From assembly GCA_963931925.1 (NCBI GenBank), contig OZ007582.1, positions 22,963,224-23,027,223 on the forward strand: DNA of 64,000 bases, written 5' to 3'. The translations under genes were made by a program, and so were the position numbers. Below, piece after piece: positions 35,491 to 46,651 of the stretch (within the stretch, counting starts at the first letter, position 1; the number at the start of each line of letters is the position of its first letter). This DNA is from Onchidella celtica. Taxonomy: Eukaryota; Mollusca; Gastropoda; Systellommatophora; Onchidiidae. The notes beneath the pieces were generated by a model, which did no database searches, was not told where the DNA came from, and was given only the letters and a program-made list of their open reading frames with translations.

Positions 35491-38400
35491 GAGCCTGGAA
35501 TATACGCACACTACAGGACAACTCAAACAACCCGGAAAGACGCACTGCACTTATTGCCATTGAGCTCAGCAGGTACAACCTGGACATAGTGGCACTCAGT
35601 GAGACCAGACTCCCTGATAGTGGCCAACTCAAAGAGCTCAGTGGTGGATACACCTTCTTCTGGAAAGGCAAGGGTGCAGTCGAACCGAGACAGCATGGTG
35701 TTGGGTTTGCAATTAAAAATGACCTTGTCAGAAACTTGCAGTCCATGCCAATTGAAATAAATGACAGGCTAATGACACTCAGGATCCCAGTTGGGAAAAG
35801 CCAGTCAGCCACCCTCATTAGCGCATATGCGCCCACCATGACAAACCCAGATGAAGCCAAAGACAAGTTCTATTCTGATCTAGAATCTGTCATATGCTCT
35901 GTCCCGGCAGCTGATAAGCTGATTCTCTTGGGGGACTTCAATGCTAGGGTTGGCTCCGAAATCTCAGCGTGGCCAAATGTTTTGGGCCCTCATGGAGTTG
36001 GTTCATGCAATAACAATGGGTTGCGCTTACTTACTTTGTGCGCTGAATTTGGCCTGTTCATTACCAACACAAATTTTAGTCTCCCCGTGAGAAACAGAAC
36101 GTCATGGATGCATCCCCGCTCAAAGCATTGGCATCTCATAGACTATGTCATTGTGAGGAAGACTGACAGAAAGGATGTCCTTGTAACAAAGGCGATGTGT
36201 GGTGCCGAGTGTGGAACTGACCACAGACTCATTGTTTGCAAGCTCAGACTAACATTGAGGCGCAATAGACGCCCTCAAGGGAAAGCGCCACCTAAACGCC
36301 TAAATGTTTCAAAACTCTGCTCAGCTGAGAAACAGAGCGAGCTCTCATCAGAACTCTCCTCAAAATTGGATTGCGTGACTTTTGACCCTGAGAACATTGA
36401 ACAGACCTGGACTGACCTAAATACGACTGTACACTCTTGCGCCAGCAGCACAGTTGGTTTTCCTGTCCGCAAGCACCAGGACTGGTTCAATGATAATGAT
36501 AATGAAATCAAAGTGCTCATCAAAGAAAAAAATAGTCTCATCCAAGCTCACTGCAGTGACCCCTCTTCCACAGCAAAAGCTGATGCACTGCGTGCATGTA
36601 AGGGTGTACTCCAGAAGAAGCTGAGGAAAATGAAAAATGACTGGCTTGAAGAGCGAGTAAGAGAAACTCAGAAATATGCCGACACAAACAACACTAGAAA
36701 GTTCTTTGAGAGCCTCCGAGCTGTGTTTGGACCATCCCGCTCTGGCACTACGCCACTTCTTGCGTCAGATGGTTCAACACGCATTGTTGAATGGAATGCC
36801 ATAATTCAGCTTTGGGCAGAACATTTCGGAGGTGTGCTAAATCGGCCATCAAATATAAATACTGAGTCCATTGACCGCCTCCCTCAGACTCCTATTAATG
36901 CAGCTCTTGCCAAGCCATTCACAGCAAATGAGACCCGAACTGCCACAAATCAGATGTCCTTTAACAAATCACCAGGCGTGGATTCAATTCCTGCTGAGGT
37001 GTATGCCTTCGGTGGAGAAAAGCTTATTGAAAGGTTGACCGAGTTGTTCAATCATATGTTGAAAGCAGGGAAGCTGCCACAGGACTTCAAAGATGCTTCA
37101 ATCATCCATCTGTACAAAAACAAAGGGGACAGCCAAGTCTGTGACAACCATCGGGGAATCTCTCTACTTTTAATTGCTGGCAAAATATTGGCAAGAATGC
37201 TTCTGAATCGCCTTCTTGATCACCTCTCGTCAAATGACTTGCTTCCCGAGAGCCAATGTGGCTTTCGTAAAGAGAGGGGAACGGCGGATATGATTTTTGC
37301 TGCCAGACAGATTCAGGAAAAATGCATGGAACAAAATAAAGCGCTGTATATCACATTTGTTGACCTCACAAAAGCATTTGACACAGTGTGTCGTGAAGGC
37401 CTCTGGAAAATCTTGGCGAAGTTTGGGTGTCCACCCGAATTCATCACAATAGTGCGCCAGTTTCATGATGGCATGCAAGCTGCAGTCAAAAGCAACGGCA
37501 GTGTTTCAGAGCCCTTTGCTGTCACAAATGGGGTAAAACAGGGTTGTGTCTTAGCCCCAACTCTGTTCAGCATCATGTTCTCTGCAATGCTACAAGAAGC
37601 CTTTAGCTCTCCTCATCAAGGGGTAAGCATCAAGTACCGAACTGATGGCAGTCTATTCAACCTCAGGAGACTTCAGGCAAAAACCAAAACCAAAAGTATT
37701 CAAATCTGTGACCTACTATTTGCTGATGATTGTGCACTTCTAGCACACGATGAGGATAGCATGCAAAACTGTGTTGATAAGTTCTCTAGTGCCTGTGACA
37801 ACTTTGGCCTCACAATAAGCACAAAGAAGACGGAAGTGCTCCATCAGCCTACTCCAGACGACAAGTATCCTGTGACCCCAAATATCAAAGTCCATGACAG
37901 TCTTCTGAAGGTGTCGGAGAACTTCACCTATCTTGGCAGTACACTGTCTTCCGCGGCTCGTGTTGATACTGAAATTCTCTCAAGAATCAGCAAAGCCAGC
38001 TCTGCATTTGGCAGGCTTCGAAAGAGAGTATGGGATGTTGCCGGCATTCGCACAGACACTAAGCTGCAAGTGTACAATGCTGTGGTCCTTCCCACCCTAC
38101 TCTATGGGGCTGAAACCTGGACAGTGTACCAATCGCATGCCAGAAAGCTAAATCACTTTCATCTGGCCTGCCTTAGAAAGATCCTAAGGATCAAATGGCA
38201 GGATAAAATTCCAGACACTGGGGTCCTCAATCGTGCCAAGGAATTGAGCATCTTCTGCCACCTGAAAAAAATTCAGCTACGTTGGGCAGGACATGTTGTC
38301 AGAATGCCCGACTCCAGACTCCCTAAGCAAATCTTCTTCTCTGAGCTCTCCAATGGAACGAGGAATGTTGGGGCCCCAAAGAGACGGTACAAAGACACTC

Positions 38401-38663
38401 TCAAGCAATCACTGAAGGCCTTTGCCATTGATGTGAGTGAGTGGGAAAAGCTCTCGCTTGATCGTGCAAATTGGAGGGCGGCCCTTACCAGAGGCAGCAA
38501 AGCATGGGAAGCTGACAGAGTCCAGCAGGCTATCAAAAAAAGAGAACGGCGCAAGAAAAGGCCCAGTGGTACTGAACCAACGGAGCACTCTTGTCATTTA
38601 TGCGGAAGGGTCTGCAGGGCAAAAATAGGACTTATCAGTCACATGAGAAGCCATAAGTCATGA
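35436..38663 (+). CDS. LINE polyprotein: EEP endonuclease, reverse transcriptase, C2H2 finger
   Basis: 1075 codons without a stop. The endonuclease occupies roughly residues 15-280: LGAWNIRT, SETRLPD, SAYAPTMTN, LGDFNARVG, LIDYVIV and GTDHRL, all with their catalytic residues. Reverse transcriptase occupies roughly 480-850: KSPGVDSIPAEV, HRGISLL, CGFRKERGTADMIF, FVDLTKAFDTV, GVKQGCVLAPTLF and FADD at about 762-765. The C-terminal region has LLYGAETW, LRKILRIKWQD and a final finger (CHLCGRVCRAKIGLISHMRSH). The longest frame opens with GTG and contains no ATG before the endonuclease domain. Upstream it is closed by TAG at 35376. Translation therefore probably needs a non-AUG start, frameshift or re-initiation. 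Confidence 0.88.
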   Translation: MGIPFCGRNKKKFSLLRLGAWNIRTLQDNSNNPERRTALIAIELSRYNLDIVALSETRLPDSGQLKELSGGYTFFWKGKGAVEPRQHGVGFAIKNDLVRNLQSMPIEINDRLMTLRIPVGKSQSATLISAYAPTMTNPDEAKDKFYSDLESVICSVPAADKLILLGDFNARVGSEISAWPNVLGPHGVGSCNNNGLRLLTLCAEFGLFITNTNFSLPVRNRTSWMHPRSKHWHLIDYVIVRKTDRKDVLVTKAMCGAECGTDHRLIVCKLRLTLRRNRRPQGKAPPKRLNVSKLCSAEKQSELSSELSSKLDCVTFDPENIEQTWTDLNTTVHSCASSTVGFPVRKHQDWFNDNDNEIKVLIKEKNSLIQAHCSDPSSTAKADALRACKGVLQKKLRKMKNDWLEERVRETQKYADTNNTRKFFESLRAVFGPSRSGTTPLLASDGSTRIVEWNAIIQLWAEHFGGVLNRPSNINTESIDRLPQTPINAALAKPFTANETRTATNQMSFNKSPGVDSIPAEVYAFGGEKLIERLTELFNHMLKAGKLPQDFKDASIIHLYKNKGDSQVCDNHRGISLLLIAGKILARMLLNRLLDHLSSNDLLPESQCGFRKERGTADMIFAARQIQEKCMEQNKALYITFVDLTKAFDTVCREGLWKILAKFGCPPEFITIVRQFHDGMQAAVKSNGSVSEPFAVTNGVKQGCVLAPTLFSIMFSAMLQEAFSSPHQGVSIKYRTDGSLFNLRRLQAKTKTKSIQICDLLFADDCALLAHDEDSMQNCVDKFSSACDNFGLTISTKKTEVLHQPTPDDKYPVTPNIKVHDSLLKVSENFTYLGSTLSSAARVDTEILSRISKASSAFGRLRKRVWDVAGIRTDTKLQVYNAVVLPTLLYGAETWTVYQSHARKLNHFHLACLRKILRIKWQDKIPDTGVLNRAKELSIFCHLKKIQLRWAGHVVRMPDSRLPKQIFFSELSNGTRNVGAPKRRYKDTLKQSLKAFAIDVSEWEKLSLDRANWRAALTRGSKAWEADRVQQAIKKRERRKKRPSGTEPTEHSCHLCGRVCRAKIGLISHMRSHKS

Positions 38664-38830
38664 AAGAACAGTCTTTCCATTCTGTCCTCTGTGTCCTTTA
38701 GTTCTCTTTATTGTCCATGTGTTGAAATTCTCAACAATTTCTGTTCTTTATTCCTCTGGTGTTGTTAAGGTCATCATCATACCTGATGGACGAACTATTA
38801 TTATTACTGTTATTGTTATTTTAATCGTAG

Positions 38831-39339
38831 TGTCATCCACATTGCTTCATCGTTTCGTCAGAGAAAACAAACACATTTTAATTTTGCTTATTAGCGAACC
38901 CATTAACTGATTCGATTTCATTGTAATTCACTATTCGTTCGTTCATTTATTTCTTTGTTTCGTCAAGTTACAGTCTATAAACAAATACACATCGCCAGCG
39001 TAACAAATTAGTCTTGATCTTGTAGAGAGTGATTGAAATGATGTCGCTGGGTGTGAATATTTGCTTTATCGTAAGTGGACATTAACGATTTAGACGTTGT
39101 ATTTGTAATAGCAATTATCATGGGTTCATTTGCTCGCAATTAAGTGATATCCAGTCCACTGAGGCGGAATCAGCTTTAATAAAAACGACTGCCAATTTCA
39201 CAGTTTTTTTTTGTTTTCGCTAAAATCAGTGTGGAATGTTAAATCTCGTCACCGTGTAAACAAATTGCACACATTAGTTTGGGTCGTTTGGGGAGACCCA
39301 GATTTTTCTATCAATATTTTTTTTTTCATTTAAGCTGTA
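38831..39339. other. Intergenic stretch, no gene seen
   Basis: AT-rich sequence between the LINE tail and the second minisatellite. Confidence 0.5.
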
Positions 39340-40110
39340 AACCATTGGTGACGGATTAAGTTTCTGGATGCAGATCGTTGATGAAGAATCATTACCAGCT
39401 ATAGATCGTTGATAGCGTACCAGTTCTACCCGTAAATCGTTAGTGATGTTTCATTTCTAACTATAAATCGTTAGTGACGTATCTTTTCTAGCTGTAAATC
39501 GTTAGTAGCGTGTCATTTCTAGCTATAGATCACTAGTCTAAGTGACGTATCAATTCTGGTTACAGCCGTTAGTGACGTACCATTTTTAGCTGCAGATCAT
39601 CAGTGACGTATCAGTTCCAGCTAAAATTCGTTAGTGACATAATTATCATTTCTAGCTACAGACCATCGGTAACGTATTTCTAGCTGTAGATCGTTGATGA
39701 CGTGTCATTTTTAGCTGCGGGTCTTTAAAGGGTGGCTTACCAATTCTAAGTGTAAATCGTTAGTGACGCGTCATTTCTAGCTATAGATCGTTGGCGACGT
39801 ATCATTTCTAGTTGTAGATTGTTGGTGACATATCAATTCTAGGTGTAGATCGTTAGTGATGTATCATTTCTAGCTATAGATTGTCAGTGACGTATCATTT
39901 CTAGTTGTAGATTGTTGGTGACATATCAATTCTAGGTGTAGATCGTTAGTGATGTATCATTTCTAGCTACAGATTGTCAGTGACGTATCATTTCTAGTTG
40001 TAGATTGTTGGTGACATATCAATTCTAGATGTAGATCGTTAGTGATGTATCATTTCTAGCTATAGATTGTCAGTGACGTATCATTTCTAGCTGTAGATCG
40101 TTGGTCAAGT
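39340..40110. repeat. 31-bp minisatellite array, copy 2, with 93-bp higher-order units
   Basis: Same 31-bp unit as at 27530-28250. From 39808 three units form a 93-bp higher-order repeat: CTAGTTGTAGATTGTTGGTG recurs at 39808, 39901 and 39994. The DNA after both arrays is also weakly alike (GGA-TTGAG-TGTCGAG-TG). Confidence 0.92.
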
Positions 40111-40394
40111 ATTATTTTAATGATCCATTGACTGGGCATATTTGCCCTGGATATACACGTATGATAGAATGCACTCTATGTGTGGGCTGGAGGACTTGAG
40201 CTGTCGAGTTGCACACTGAGTGAACCAGAGTTTTGCTTTTCTTTGAGAGTAGAAGCCTGCTGTGCTTGACCGAGAACAGAATAATGCTGAATTGTTTGCT
40301 CGCCTTTATTATGCATGCCTGAGAGTTGTTTTTTTGTTTACTAAAAGAGTGTTTCAAGTTACCAACCGAATTCGCACTTGTTTTTCACCCCAAG

Positions 40395-40680
40395 AACTCG
40401 TAGTTTGAGTTTGAGTTTGGGTTTTACTGCGCATCGGCACGATAACGGCCACTTTGCTCCCCGCCCCCCCACCCCCACCCGTCACTGTCTATTTGGGTAC
40501 ATTTTCTTTATAAATTTATGTTTCCTATTCAGAGCTGTTAAGTTTAACGTAGAATGAAATACATTCATATAATTTTAACACAACGATAAAATTCTATTAA
40601 AAAAAAGTTGTTTTGCATAGATCTGGAATATGTTTTGTAAACGAGTATTATAGGTATTAAACCAAGTACTCGTAGAAGTC
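40395..40680 (+). repeat. Interspersed repeat (GAGTTTGGGTTTTA family), copy 1
   Basis: Shares GAGTTTGG-TTTTA, GCACGATAACGGCCAC-like, TATTTGGGTACA, TTCATATAATTTTA and GTTTTGTAAA in order with 50203-50460 in PrimPol intron 4. Non-coding and SINE-like, but I see no clear tRNA head. Confidence 0.6.
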
Positions 40681-41143
40681 AGTGTTATCATCTGTGTTTT
40701 TATTCATTTACACCCTAGCTCTTTCCGAGTTCATAACATGACTTTTACTGTGCGTTATTTTACAATTTACACTTGTGACGCACTGAGCAAGGCCTGTTTT
40801 GCCCACAGATAAGTCTGTGGTTTTGCCTACTTTTTAGAGTCAGATGTCGACCACAAACTTAAGTTTTTACCCGTGCACTGGGAAGGCGGAATCATAATTA
40901 TCTGTCTCCGTAATGTTGGGGCACAAATCGAGCGTGTCAAACTTGTGATATCGCTATGCGGAGAGTTCGTACTTTTGAGAAAAATGAAGTTTGGGTACTT
41001 AAAATTAGATAAGCTCATGTGATATTTCTTTTAAAAACAACACCGACAGCAACAACAACAACAATAAAAAATTTTTAAAAAACCTATACGCCCAAATTTT
41101 CAACAGTTTGAAGAGGAAAGTAATATTCCGTACCGACTATCTG
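40681..41143. other. Intergenic stretch, no gene seen
   Basis: AT-rich; CAA-rich patch near 41040-41065. Confidence 0.5.
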
Positions 41144-41148
41144 AAGTG

Positions 41149-42387
41149 TGTCACGAGTGGAGTGAGTGCAATTAAGGGGATTGCTACAGAGCGGGTGTAG
41201 AATAAGAAGAGCTCACGACAGACGGATAGGAAAAGACGTGAAAGGGGAAGAGTAAAAATAACTCATGCAGACAAGTGGGAAAAGCGTGCGTGTATGAGTG
41301 GTGTGAAAGTCTGAATGAGGCGAAAGCGCTGGATTACTATCACTGCAAGTTAGAAGGTCCTACGGATCGGACCTGTGAATAAAAGCCCATCGGGCGGACA
41401 TAAAGGGAAGCAGTCGAGAAGACTAGTGAGAGTCTTTCCAGTTATGACTGGTATGTAGAATGTCGATTGATTATTATGATTGATGTATTATATTATATTC
41501 GTCTATTACCATGATGTAAATAAGTATATGTGAGGAATGTGGAAGTCCTTGATACTGGATATAGCAATGTGCGCCACGAGCGATAGATGGACGTGAGTTC
41601 ATGGATTTGTAGCGCGAGTGAGTAGTGTGTACTCCGATGGAAGTGTGTTACCGTAAGATGTGTGGTGAGTGAAAGGTGAACTAGTGTGTGTACGCTTCAG
41701 GGGTTGTAAGGAGAGGTGGAGTGAATAGAAATGGTAGGGTATTATACCAATGTGATGTTATTCTTGTAGGTGTCGGGGACGGGCCGAAGAGCCACCTCGA
41801 TGAGCACAGGGGATAGGCCAGCATAGGGCCGGAGGCCACACATAGGCCAGAAGTGAGGCTGTCAGTGTAGGACAGTGGAGGCACATAAAGTCGTGGCAGT
41901 CAGGTCACGGACAGGGACGTAGATATGAGAGTGAATGAGATACTATATTGTTGCCATGTTGATAGGCTAGTGAACTGATATTATGTTGTTGCCATGTTGA
42001 TGGCTATGGAAATAATAATGTGTTATTGCCCTGCTGAGGTGCTAGGGGAGTGCTAAGGTGTATGATAATAGGAAGGTGATATTGAGAGACTGCGGTGCCA
42101 GTAAATTACTAATGTGTTGTTAAGACCCTGAGGGGAGAGGCTGAGGCCGAAGTGCCTTTAGGAGTAACTACCGGATTGTGGATCCGAGGGAGAGTGTGTG
42201 TGAGAATAAGGCCGTTGTACGGCAGTGCATTTCAATAATATAATGTATGTAATTGCGCTATTATATGTATAATTATGTTTAATAAATGTGTGAGTCTGAT
42301 GGGTTGTTCTGTTAAGTGTTAAACTTGTTTGTTCGTGATTGTTGTCCTGTCATACTTATTACATCTCCCAGTCTGGGATTTGTGACA
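41149..42387. mobile_element. Solo LTR of an LTR retrotransposon
   Basis: Begins TGTCAC and ends GTGACA, a short terminal inverted repeat of the TG...CA type. It is flanked by AAGTG on both sides (41144-41148 and 42388-42392), a 5-bp target-site duplication as made by retroviral-type integrases. The length is 1239 bp, with an AATAAA signal near 42279. No gag/pol coding sequence adjoins either side, so it fits a solo LTR left by recombination between two LTRs. Confidence 0.75.
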
Positions 42388-42619
42388 AAGTGGCTACAGG
42401 TAACTTATCAGGCCGAGTTAATACATAGTACATTTTGACTTTCAATCGTCATTTGTGCTAGAATATCATACGACAGCATGCATGAAATCCTGCCACGATC
42501 CTAAACTACTATCAGATTCTAACATCATCCAGACAGTGTCATTTTCTACAGGATAATCAACCCGATCGATCAGCAAGGATATTGGTTTACTGTTGGTATT
42601 ATCAATATCATCGTACTCG
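42388..42619. other. Spacer after the solo LTR
   Basis: Starts with the 5-bp duplication. No gene seen. Confidence 0.5.
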
Positions 42620-42772
42620 TCATCTATAAATAATCGATCAGTGTTAACGACGAATTTCCATCCCGTGTAAAATTATACGGGTCATCATTGATCAAACAAT
42701 CACTAACGTCATTATCTTCATCATCATCATTAACTGCAGGAGTCATCGTGAGAATATCGAACACATTTTAGT
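42620..42772. repeat. 150-bp direct repeat, copy 1
   Basis: About 85% alike by eye to 43475-43627 in the same orientation (CATCTATAAATAATCGA, GTGTTAACGACGAA, ATCAAACAATCACTAACGTC, ATATCGAACAC). On the minus strand both keep an acidic frame containing 'NDDDEDNDVSDCLI', so they may derive from a coding segment. Confidence 0.75.
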
Positions 42773-43474
42773 GAGTCAAATCGAGATTTCTCTGGCCTTA
42801 ATAATATCAGTAGACATCACAGCTGCATTCGGACAATTGCAGGTGACAGCTCCATTTTGGCAAACATTCCATGATGCGATCTCCTTGAACGAATCTTTTT
42901 ATTATTATAATTCTTTTTGATTGAAAGGAAGTATATACTATATTACATGTATTTAAAATGTGTTATTTATGTTTCCAAATATGTTTTATAAGATAAGGAA
43001 TAGATTTCAAGTGAAATAGTTTCTTTTTTTTTTCCATCTCTTATAAATTTTAAGTCCTTCACACTTGTGTTGTACTGTGTCATACGAGGACCAGCGATAT
43101 TCACATGAGACTTACCACCAGTTTCGATCATTGAAGCAATCTTATGAAGACAAGTAATCAGATATGCCGAATCACCCGGGTAAAATCGTCCTCAGACTGT
43201 CCGTTTTGGACATTCCATTAACTTTCTCCTTTAAATAACGCAGGTGGTTGGCTGGTGGGCATTTCTGGTACGATCTCCTTCTGTCCTGTCGTTCTGGTAT
43301 ATTCTGTCTATCGTCTTGCCTCTGCATAGCGCAATATCTCCAAGATGATTTAACAGACTTTTAGTTTTATCATATTTACAAAATTCATAGACATACTTTT
43401 CACCACTGCCATTTCCCATTAGATTTTAATACCGGCCTTTTCCAGTTAGATCTTTAACATCACTTTTATCTGAT
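42773..43474. other. Spacer between the two 150-bp repeats
   Basis: AT-rich, with GATCTCCTTCTGTCCT near 43272 resembling 29340. No gene recognised. Confidence 0.45.
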
Positions 43475-43627
43475 CATCTATAAATAATCGACCAGTGTTA
43501 ACGACGAAATTCCACCTAGTGTAAAATTATACTGGTCATAATCGATCAAACAATCACTAACGTCGTTATCTTCATCATCGTCATTAACTGCAGCAGGCAT
43601 CGTGAAAATATCGAACACGTTTTACAG
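43475..43627. repeat. 150-bp direct repeat, copy 2
   Basis: Second copy of 42620-42772, 855 bp downstream in the same orientation, with the acidic minus-strand frame preserved. Confidence 0.75.
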
Positions 43628-43960
43628 GTATCTACAGGTGAACTACAAATGATGCAGTCTGAGTCTCGGCATTACTCGCTTGTACTGATTTTATACATCT
43701 CGGTGATTCAAACATTCATATATTCAGGCTCAGTACAAACTGAAAAGAGCGGATTAATTAAATGTTATTTTAATTGATTAAGTGACAAATTAAGACTGCT
43801 GTGAATCGGCGATCTCGAGTAGCAGAAGAAATGGTTAGATTGACCCTCGGGCACTGAATACGAGCAGGCAAGGAACTGTTAGGTTTTAAGGAACAAGAAA
43901 GCCCTGTCAGTCAATAATAATTATAGTAACTAGCTCATGCAGAGCAGTCCAATCAAAGTT

Positions 43961-44378
43961 ATTATAAGAAATGATAAGATGAGACACTGTCTGCTTCGCA
44001 CCACAAAAAAAAAAAAAAACACAAAAAAAAAATGCAAATAATTTGCGTGTTGATCGGGGGCGGGGCCCTTGGCGCATGGTATGAAAAGACTGCTAGACAT
44101 AATGGTAAATCTATGATGCAAAATTGTGACAGTGCTACTGCGTCTAAAAAAAAAAAAAAGCCAGAGTTTTCCCCACAGGGATTGAGGTTATGATTCCACA
44201 ATAAGTGACGTCAATCAAGGCCTTTAGCGATAGCTGACCAGTGAACAAAATTCAATATTTTCCCTATTTGGCTTTGTAAAAGACGGCACTTTTCATGACT
44301 TCCGCGCGTTTGTCGCTAGGAGGCGGTGCGCTGTGCACGCAAAAACACTAGCTGTCTTATCTTATCAATTCTGGTATC
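43961..44378. mobile_element. Foldback/MITE core, copy 3
   Basis: Third copy of the core at 14231-14647, same orientation. Bounded by AAATGATAAGATGAGAC and the inverse of GATACCAGAATTGATAAGAT. Best-preserved ends of the three; neither the tandem sub-repeats nor the 157-bp arms are present. Confidence 0.83.
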
Positions 44379-45991
44379 TTTTGTTCAGTTCACACTCAAG
44401 TAACGTTTTGGAGTTTGTTTCCCAACACAACCATCCGTCGATGCTTCATACCACGTGTTATAGGCTATATAGTTAGTTGAGGTGTAGATGTAACTATGGA
44501 ATTTCCAGCTAGCTTCCCTGCGTCAGTCCCACGTGGATTTGTATAGGCTATCCCCTGTCAGCAACCCTGCGGAACTCCGACGCATAGGATTTACGTAGAG
44601 ATGATGGCTGGGTCTGTAGGGTTGATAGGGCTACCGTAGGGGTGGATTTCCTACATCAAACCGACGGAGGCGTGTTGTCGTAACTAGCGAACCTACAAGC
44701 AAACTTGAAATAAGTCTTACGTTGTCGGGTGGATGTGGCTTTCCTGTGTGGGTATAGTCATTTCAGCCAAATACACTGTCGTGGAAGATGAAGAATACAG
44801 TAACTTGATTGTTGAAATATTTCCCCTGTGTTTATCCTTTCAGATAGAACAACGTGGGGTGGTCCTCATGACAAATCTCAAATAAATGTGCCACGTTTTC
44901 ACATTGAATATAGGCTAGCTTATGTGCGAGAATTTTAAGATATCACATTGTTATCGAATGTGAGAGAAAAGATGAGTGGGAAAGGGAGGGGAGCTGAAAA
45001 ATGAAATTGAGGCCGACATAACAGCGATATTGTTAAAATGGACCTTGTTGTGACTTTTCCGGAACAATGTATCCGGTGTCCACCAGCGCCCGAGAGGTTT
45101 TACATCCCAATAAAAACAACAGCAGCAACAACAACAATAACAACATTTTAGTAGGCCTCATTGACGTGCATCTCGAGGAGGTCACTGGTCGGCCCACAGG
45201 ACAGTTTATAAGCCAATCTGGCATTCAAGGCTTGCTTCATCTGAGTTAACTTGCCTATGTGCGCGTATGTTGAAAACAAAAACAAAAAAAAATCACTGCC
45301 TACCACCTCTTGTTTATTGTTCTGGTATAATTGCAGAATATACGTGACGACGTTCGTTAAAAAAAAAAAAACAATAAAAATAAAAATGAAGCCCCACAGA
45401 ATCTCCTGAGGAACAAAAGTTTGAATTTTGGTTGTTGTAGAATTTTGTATTTTGTTTTCTTGTAAAGTTATGATAAAGTAGCGCTTTGCCAAATACAGTA
45501 TACACTTTTTTGTTGTTGTTTGTTTGCTATTTTTCAACATGCTGTCGCTTACTGTGCGCGCCACTGCTATGAGCAGTGTGAGCCGTAGTTGGGACACATG
45601 TCAAGTTGGTAATTATTTAACTGAAGATAAGCTATAAGTATTAAGTAGGCCTACTTGGTAATATGAAATAGAATGAAATAACAATTGACAGAAACAAAAA
45701 AAAAAAAGAAATTTTAAATTTAAAAAAACATTGGTAACACTCATCACTTTTTCGGTTTTAATTTTGTTTGTTTTATCTGGCCAAATTTGAATATATAGAA
45801 CATTTTTCTTAACTGCTAGATACTGCTAGCCAAAGCGCACGCGTTTCAAAACAGTGGTGGGAAAAATAAGAACTCGAACAACGCGATACTACATTATTCC
45901 ACAGTGAAGATCGTGGTAGTTTGTGAGAAATCATTGGAAGGAGTTCCGTACTCGAGCGCCAAAGACCAGAAACTAACTAAAAGAGATGATA
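44379..45991. other. Intergenic stretch, no gene seen
   Basis: Near 44655 a CATCAAACCGACGGAGGCG segment resembles 4350. CAA-rich and A-rich runs occur near 45112-45144 and 45360-45390. No splice-supported frame. Confidence 0.45.
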
Positions 45992-46565
45992 CATAGCTAC
46001 CCCGGGGGCTTTCCCTGATATGTCAATCTGACTACTGCCCAGACGAACATCGGCCTACGGCCTCGATGATACAAACTGACTAGACCCTCACGTCATTACT
46101 GATCAATCTGACAATCTGACAAAGTGGCGCTCGAGTAAGGTACTCCTCCCATAATGAATTAATAAATTAAAAGCTGGAGATCTAGATCTAGATATCTAAA
46201 TCTAGATCTAGAGTCTAGATCTGTATTTAATTTGACCCGATGAAAATGTCAACAAAGTAGTTCAGCGTTAGATCTAGCTGGCTTAGCAGAGGGTAGGCCT
46301 AGTTGCTTGCAGTGGTTGTCTTATTTGAATGAAAGATCATCTGACATCTGGTCTAGATTCTCTGTTTGTTAATCATAGGTGCCATGGCGCTTTTTCGGTT
46401 GTTCCCACCCCAACTTACCTAGGCTATATTAGTCGATTGTCAGATTGATATATTGTAACGGCGTGAGGGTCTAGTCAGTTTGTATCATCGAGGCCGTAGG
46501 CCGATGTTCGTCTGGGCAGTAGTCAGATTGACATATCAGGGAAAGCCGCCGGGGTAGCTATGCAT
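45992..46565. repeat. Inverted repeat with arms of about 130 bp
   Basis: The left arm 45992-46121 is the inverse of the right arm 46434-46565. They share CATAGCTACCCC, CTTTCCCTGATATGTCAATC, AGACGAACATCGGCCTACGG and CTGACTAGACCCTCACG. The arms are nearly identical. The spacer has an AGATCTAGATCT-rich palindromic patch at 46177-46222. Confidence 0.88.
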
Positions 46566-46651
46566 TGTAATTTGTTTTCATTCGGACTATGGAATGCATT
46601 CGGAAGTCCTTCCGTTAACTAAGGAGGGGTGAGAACAACCGAAAAAGCGCT
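46386..46651. mobile_element. MITE with GGCGCTTTTTCGGTTGTTC terminal inverted repeats
   Basis: GGCGCTTTTTCGGTTGTTCC at 46386 and the inverse ending at 46651 match over 26 bp with few differences. It contains the right arm of the 46-kb inverted repeat. The left arm at 45992 may therefore be part of a second, truncated copy in the opposite direction. Confidence 0.72.

Larger units (their letters stand above)
34690..38830 (+). mobile_element. LINE with intact endonuclease-reverse transcriptase ORF (RTE-like)
   Basis: Approximate limits: a leader starting near 34690 and a 3' end with an ATT/ATG-rich tail near 38775-38830. I did not find a clear target-site duplication. The central ORF is uninterrupted, so this copy is younger or better preserved than the one at 23.6-27.3 kb. 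Clade assignment (RTE-like, with a C-terminal C2H2 finger) is by motif style only. Confidence 0.8.

Noticed and set aside
42388-42410. Primer-binding site directly after the LTR (AAGTGGCTACAGG)
   Set aside because: The AAGTG is explained as the target-site duplication matching the left flank, and no gag/pol follows; a solo LTR is the simpler reading.
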